Assembly (NCBI RefSeq): GCF_003945345.1
Contig: NZ_AP019308.1
Span: 4,481,501-4,545,500 of the forward strand
Length of the DNA stretch: 64,000 nucleotides
Origin: Paenibacillus baekrokdamisoli
Lineage (GTDB): Bacteria; Bacillota; Bacilli; Paenibacillales; Paenibacillaceae
Direction of reading: 5' to 3'
Part shown: piece after piece, positions 60,973 to 64,000 of the stretch
Layout: each line of letters opens with the position of its first letter
Numbering within the stretch: the stretch's first letter is position 1
Made by a program: the position numbers and the translations under genes
The notes under the pieces: model-generated
Database searches by the model: none
What the model saw: only the letters and a program-made list of their open reading frames with translations
What the model was told of the DNA's origin: nothing

Positions 60973-61329
60973 AACCATTCCACCTACTCTACATATCGTT
61001 ATTATATTTATATTCCAACCAGTCCTTCGCTGCTTTTAGGTTAATGCGGTTTTTCTTGGCACCGAATCTATAAAATTAGAATGGGAAAGGGCGGAATGGA
61101 CCATGCTAATTTCGTTAGAGGTGATTATTAAAGGAAGGTGACTTTACAAACAATTATGTTGCTTTATAGGTTAAGAAGTTAGATAATGGGTATAAGAAGA
61201 AACAATAATCGTTCGATATTCCCGAACCGTTGTCGTGAACATCTCGCAGCTCGGTTCTGTCCCGGCTTGCTGGTAGAACAGGTTTCTTCCATAAAATTTA
61301 GTACATATACTTAGGAGGTTTTTTGAATT

Positions 61330-61941
61330 ATGGCCCACCAATTGCCTGCATTGCCTTATGCTAACAACGCATTAGAGCCGCATATCGACGAAACAACGAT
61401 GATGATTCACCACGACCGTCATCATAACGCTTATGTAACAAACTTGAATGCTGCACTGGAGTCCGCTCCTGAGCTTCAAGGCAAATCCATTGAGGATCTG
61501 CTTGCTGATCTAAGCAGCGTTCCTGAAGCAATCCGCACAGCTGTCCGCAACAACGGCGGCGGCCATGCTAACCACTCCCTATTCTGGGAAACAATCGCTC
61601 CAAATGCTGGCGGCGCACCAACAGGCGCATTGGCTGATGCAATTGCTAATGAATTGGGCGGTTTCGACCAATTCAAAGCTGATTTTGCTAAAGCAGCTAC
61701 AACTCGCTTCGGCAGCGGCTGGGCTTGGCTTGCGCTTGGTAAAGATGGCAAGCTTAAAGTGTACAGCCTTCCTAACCAAGACAGCCCGATCTTCGAAGGC
61801 GACACGCCTCTTCTTGGTCTGGATGTATGGGAGCATGCTTACTACCTGAACTACCAAAACAAACGTCCTGACTACATCGCAGCGTTCTGGAACGTTGTGA
61901 ACTGGTCAGAAGTTGGCAAACGTTACGACGCAGCAAAATAA
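61330..61941 (+). CDS. sodA: Superoxide dismutase, Mn/Fe type
   Basis: 203 residues. Metal ligands: His in DRHHNAYV near residue 27, His in GGGHANHSLFWE near 82, and Asp and His in LGLDVWEHAYYLNYQNKRPDY. Gln-type metal selectivity was not assigned. TAGGAGG is 11 bases before the ATG. The preceding 60979-61329 stretch holds GAACCG/CGGTTC inverted elements (about 61223-61256) and a TATACT near 61308, but no gene. Confidence 0.96.
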   Translation: MAHQLPALPYANNALEPHIDETTMMIHHDRHHNAYVTNLNAALESAPELQGKSIEDLLADLSSVPEAIRTAVRNNGGGHANHSLFWETIAPNAGGAPTGALADAIANELGGFDQFKADFAKAATTRFGSGWAWLALGKDGKLKVYSLPNQDSPIFEGDTPLLGLDVWEHAYYLNYQNKRPDYIAAFWNVVNWSEVGKRYDAAK

Positions 61942-61953
61942 GTTTTTCCACAC

Positions 61954-62000
61954 AAACAAACAGGACCTGCAGCGATCACTCGCGCAGGTCCTGTTTGTTT
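61954..62000. terminator. Bidirectional terminator of sodA and the guanylate-kinase-like gene
   Basis: AAACAAACAGGACCTGC is exactly complementary to its partner 13 bases on, with T-rich ends on both strands. Confidence 0.9.
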
Positions 62001-62008
62001 GCTTCATT

Positions 62009-62563
62009 TTATAGATGGGAATTTATAGCTGTGCGAATCTGTTCTAGGGTACGGATCAACTCAACATTCTCAATCGTATGCTCACATTGTTTCCGATAAA
62101 CAACCTCTTCTGTATATTGATCCAAGTAACGATCTACTACATCGTAAGGTGTTCCCTTCCTCTCCAGCCGCTCTCGCACGGTCTGTTTATCTACATAGAT
62201 GAAGATTCGAATGACTCTATCTTTAAACAAATTTTTAAATAGGGAAGCTCCCTCGCTGTTGAGAATCAGATAAGCATGCTTGCCGTTTGCTAGCGCTCGA
62301 TCTAACTCCTGATGCCGGATTCCATATCGCTCTTTGCCAATGGTGGTGGATTGAAGAAGTTGGCCGCTGCGCTCCAGCTCTACGAATTCGTCATGTGAGA
62401 TGTAATGATAATCCCGATCTTGACCTTCTGTAGCTCTTGGTACGCGTGTCGTACATGAAAGCACATGATAGAGCCCAAGCTCGGATCCGATCTGCTTCGC
62501 AATTGTTTTTCTTCCCGAACCACTCGTTCCCGTAAATATGAAGATCATTGGTTCTGCTGCCAT
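62009..62563 (-). CDS. Guanylate-kinase-like protein
   Basis: 184 residues with the guanylate kinase layout: P-loop FTGTSGSGRKTIAKQIG, GMP-binding LSCTTRVPRATEGQDRDYHYIS and YGIRHQELDRAL, and the lid ERLERKGTPYDVVDRYLDQY. The P-loop reads GTSGSGRKT where active kinases have GPSGVGKGT, so the invariant Lys position is Arg with Lys next to it. It may be a diverged paralogue and not the housekeeping Gmk. GAGGGGG precedes the ATG; six upstream codons were discarded. Confidence 0.87.
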   Translation of the reverse strand: MAAEPMIFIFTGTSGSGRKTIAKQIGSELGLYHVLSCTTRVPRATEGQDRDYHYISHDEFVELERSGQLLQSTTIGKERYGIRHQELDRALANGKHAYLILNSEGASLFKNLFKDRVIRIFIYVDKQTVRERLERKGTPYDVVDRYLDQYTEEVVYRKQCEHTIENVELIRTLEQIRTAINSHL

Positions 62564-62684
62564 GATGATGCCCCCTCGCATTGCCTAGTAGTGTAAGGCT
62601 ATTCGATTGCAAATGCGATACTGCCGATTGTTGATTCTGGATGTCTATTACTTCTTTCGACAAAAAGGGAGCCGTTTCCTGTCT

Positions 62685-63509
62685 CTAATAAGGTTTAGCT
62701 GTGACACGATTTAATGCCGTTAATAACTCCCCATTAAACTTTTCCAGTTCATCATAGAATACCCCGTGTCCACTATGTCCGAAAGGCACAATTCTGGAAT
62801 GTTGAATCCCTCTATGGAGGAGTTCAGCTAATGGATAGGGACATATTTTATCCAGCATCCCATAGAGAATAGTAGTAGGCAATTGAACATAAGGCAGATC
62901 CCCACGCAAGTCCTCATCACGCAGCGCTTCCAACCCTCTAATCGTCCCAATGGAGGAGGCCTCTACTCCTAAGCCATTAAACCAACTCCGGAACGGTTCG
63001 CTAATTGAGCTCGCAAAAAAGTTCTTACCGAAGTCATCCACCATCTTAGGACGATCTACATAGGTCGAAGCTATAAGTGCATTAACCTCTTCTCTAGGCA
63101 GCCCATACGGAAAATCAGGACGTTGGATGAAAGAGGGTGCTGCTGCAGATGCGAGAATTAGCAAGGACATCCGATAGGCGGCATGTCTAGTTATGTAGCG
63201 TATTGCGATGGCTCCGCCCATGGAGAACCCGACAAGTGTAGCATTTTCAATTCGCAGTGCCTCTACAACTATCCGGATATCATCAGCCATTCGATTGTAA
63301 TTATAACCCTGCCAGGGCGCATCCGACTTCCCAAAGCCACGCAAATCCACACGAATGCAGCGATAGCCATAATGGGGCAGCACGTTTATCTGATACTCAT
63401 ACATTTTATGATTAATTGGCCAACCGTGGATGAAGAGAACGGGTTTTCCTTGCCCTATCTCCTCCACGTAGATTCTGACGCCTCTTTCCACTTCAATATA
63501 GGCATGCAT
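62685..63509 (-). CDS. Alpha/beta hydrolase
   Basis: 274 residues, soluble: oxyanion VLFIHGWPINH, nucleophile Ser in TLVGFSMGGAIA, acid in LYGMLDKICP and His in FGHSGHGVFYDE, with a cap domain between. This is the haloperoxidase/esterase-like group. The substrate is unknown. The ATG eight bases after AAAGGTGG is chosen, four codons inside the longest frame. Divergent from the Gly-rich protein. Confidence 0.9.
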   Translation of the reverse strand: MHAYIEVERGVRIYVEEIGQGKPVLFIHGWPINHKMYEYQINVLPHYGYRCIRVDLRGFGKSDAPWQGYNYNRMADDIRIVVEALRIENATLVGFSMGGAIAIRYITRHAAYRMSLLILASAAAPSFIQRPDFPYGLPREEVNALIASTYVDRPKMVDDFGKNFFASSISEPFRSWFNGLGVEASSIGTIRGLEALRDEDLRGDLPYVQLPTTILYGMLDKICPYPLAELLHRGIQHSRIVPFGHSGHGVFYDELEKFNGELLTALNRVTAKPY

Positions 63510-63667
63510 ATACTCATCCACCTTTCACGCTTTCGTCCATTTATGTCTATACAATTCTAGAGTCATATATTAATGAAGTTCACGAAAATGCACACGAAAT
63601 GGGCGATAGCCGCATAAAATGAATCGAGACATTTACCTATACGCATTGGAAAAGGAGACTAACGCGA

Positions 63668-64000
63668 ATGTCGTATAACTTGTACATCCCCGGTCCAGCA
63701 CCGGGAAGCAATTCCAATACTTATTCAAAAAGAGATTGTGGCTGCGGCGGCCCCCGAGGATTAATACCTGGACTCGGTGGACTTGGCGGAGCGGGCGGCG
63801 GTATGTTCCCCGGTGGACCGGGTGGGACCGGCGGCGGCATGTTCCCAGGCGGACCAGGTGGGACCGGTGGCGGCATGTTCCCCGGTGGACCAGGTGGGAC
63901 CGGCGGCGGTATGTTCCCCGGTGGACCAGGTGGGACCGGCGGCGGTATGTTCCCCGGTGGACCGGGTGGGACCGGCGGCGGCATGTTCCCCGGCGGACCA
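63668..64000 (+). CDS. Gly-rich tandem-repeat protein, cut by the window end
   Basis: 111 codons are visible with no stop. The start SYNLYIPGPAPGSNSNTYSK is followed by RDCGCGGPRGLIPGLGGLGG and then repeats of GGGMFPGGPGGT, six by the end. AAAGGAGA is nine bases before the ATG. I do not recognise a family; Gly/Pro repeat proteins of spore formers are often coat or surface components, and CATAAAAT upstream (63614) loosely resembles a mother-cell sigma -10 box. The opposite strand is also open through the repeats but has no start signal. Confidence 0.75.
   Translation, partial: MSYNLYIPGPAPGSNSNTYSKRDCGCGGPRGLIPGLGGLGGAGGGMFPGGPGGTGGGMFPGGPGGTGGGMFPGGPGGTGGGMFPGGPGGTGGGMFPGGPGGTGGGMFPGGP
63794..64000 (+). 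repeat. 36-bp in-frame tandem repeat
   Basis: Met codons recur at 63803, 63839, 63875, 63911, 63947 and 63983, exactly 36 bases apart, in units that differ only by a few third-position changes. The array runs off the window. Confidence 0.95.

Noticed and set aside
63721..63984. Minus-strand collagen-like Pro-rich protein
   Set aside because: It is the complement of the Gly-rich repeats; only the plus strand has a ribosome site and a unique N-terminus.

Overview
The window reads as chromosome of a low-to-moderate GC, spore-forming member of the Firmicutes, most likely Paenibacillus or a close relative. The grounds are the complete purE-K-B-C-S-Q-L-F-M-N-H-D operon in Bacillus order, strong AGGAGG-type ribosome sites, guanine riboswitches, an ECF sigma/zinc-finger anti-sigma pair, YneF, a LytR-CpsA-Psr protein and abundant perfect-stem terminators. 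I see no prophage, plasmid backbone, CRISPR array, rRNA or tRNA.

Layout. 12-14637 (minus): de novo purine operon from PRPP to IMP, led by a promoter, a guanine aptamer and a terminator. It is interrupted between purC and purS by about 780 bp of non-coding DNA holding a 13-copy 26-bp repeat. 14777-20284 (minus): a haem-type membrane protein, the guanine/hypoxanthine permease pbuG with its own variant guanine aptamer, a fragment of a second guaA, a PrsA-like foldase and full guaA. 20416-22974: divergent ParM-like actin and a bactofilin with an unusual charged tail. 23203-26207 (plus): tightly overlapped ECF sigma, anti-sigma and two membrane proteins. 26462-31921 (minus): transglutaminase, DUF58 and MoxR ATPase. 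32320-35612 (minus): Bcp peroxiredoxin and a three-gene ABC-2 exporter. 35843-38455 (plus): LCP protein and hemL, the latter preceded by an array of small hairpins. 38615-40675: two terminal-inverted-repeat (MITE-like) elements flank a DUF1648 protein/GntR regulator pair with a clear operator. 40778-47644 (minus): inositol monophosphatase family, TauE, sugar epimerase, UvsE, a small unknown, Ddl and an amidase-domain protein. 48101-53040: acnA convergent with an IclR regulator, then an alpha/beta hydrolase. 53164-60972 (minus): folE, yneF, HD-GYP-like, queG, lepB, a DUF402 protein, a GNAT and rfbCBD. 61330-64000: sodA, a guanylate-kinase-like protein, a hydrolase and the start of a glycine-rich tandem-repeat protein cut by the window edge.

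The purine genes, pbuG and guaA form one guanine-responsive supply network. The observation I rate highest is a nearly identical palindrome, GTTTCA-N5-TGAAAC, just downstream of the likely promoter of both acnA and the convergent IclR gene. It suggests a local, self-regulated control of aconitase. Other notable items are the guaA 3' fragment beside intact guaA, the minisatellite inside the purine operon, the hairpin array before hemL, and the two MITE-like elements. Most of the window is ordinary core genome; I did not find a clearly new defence or mobile system.
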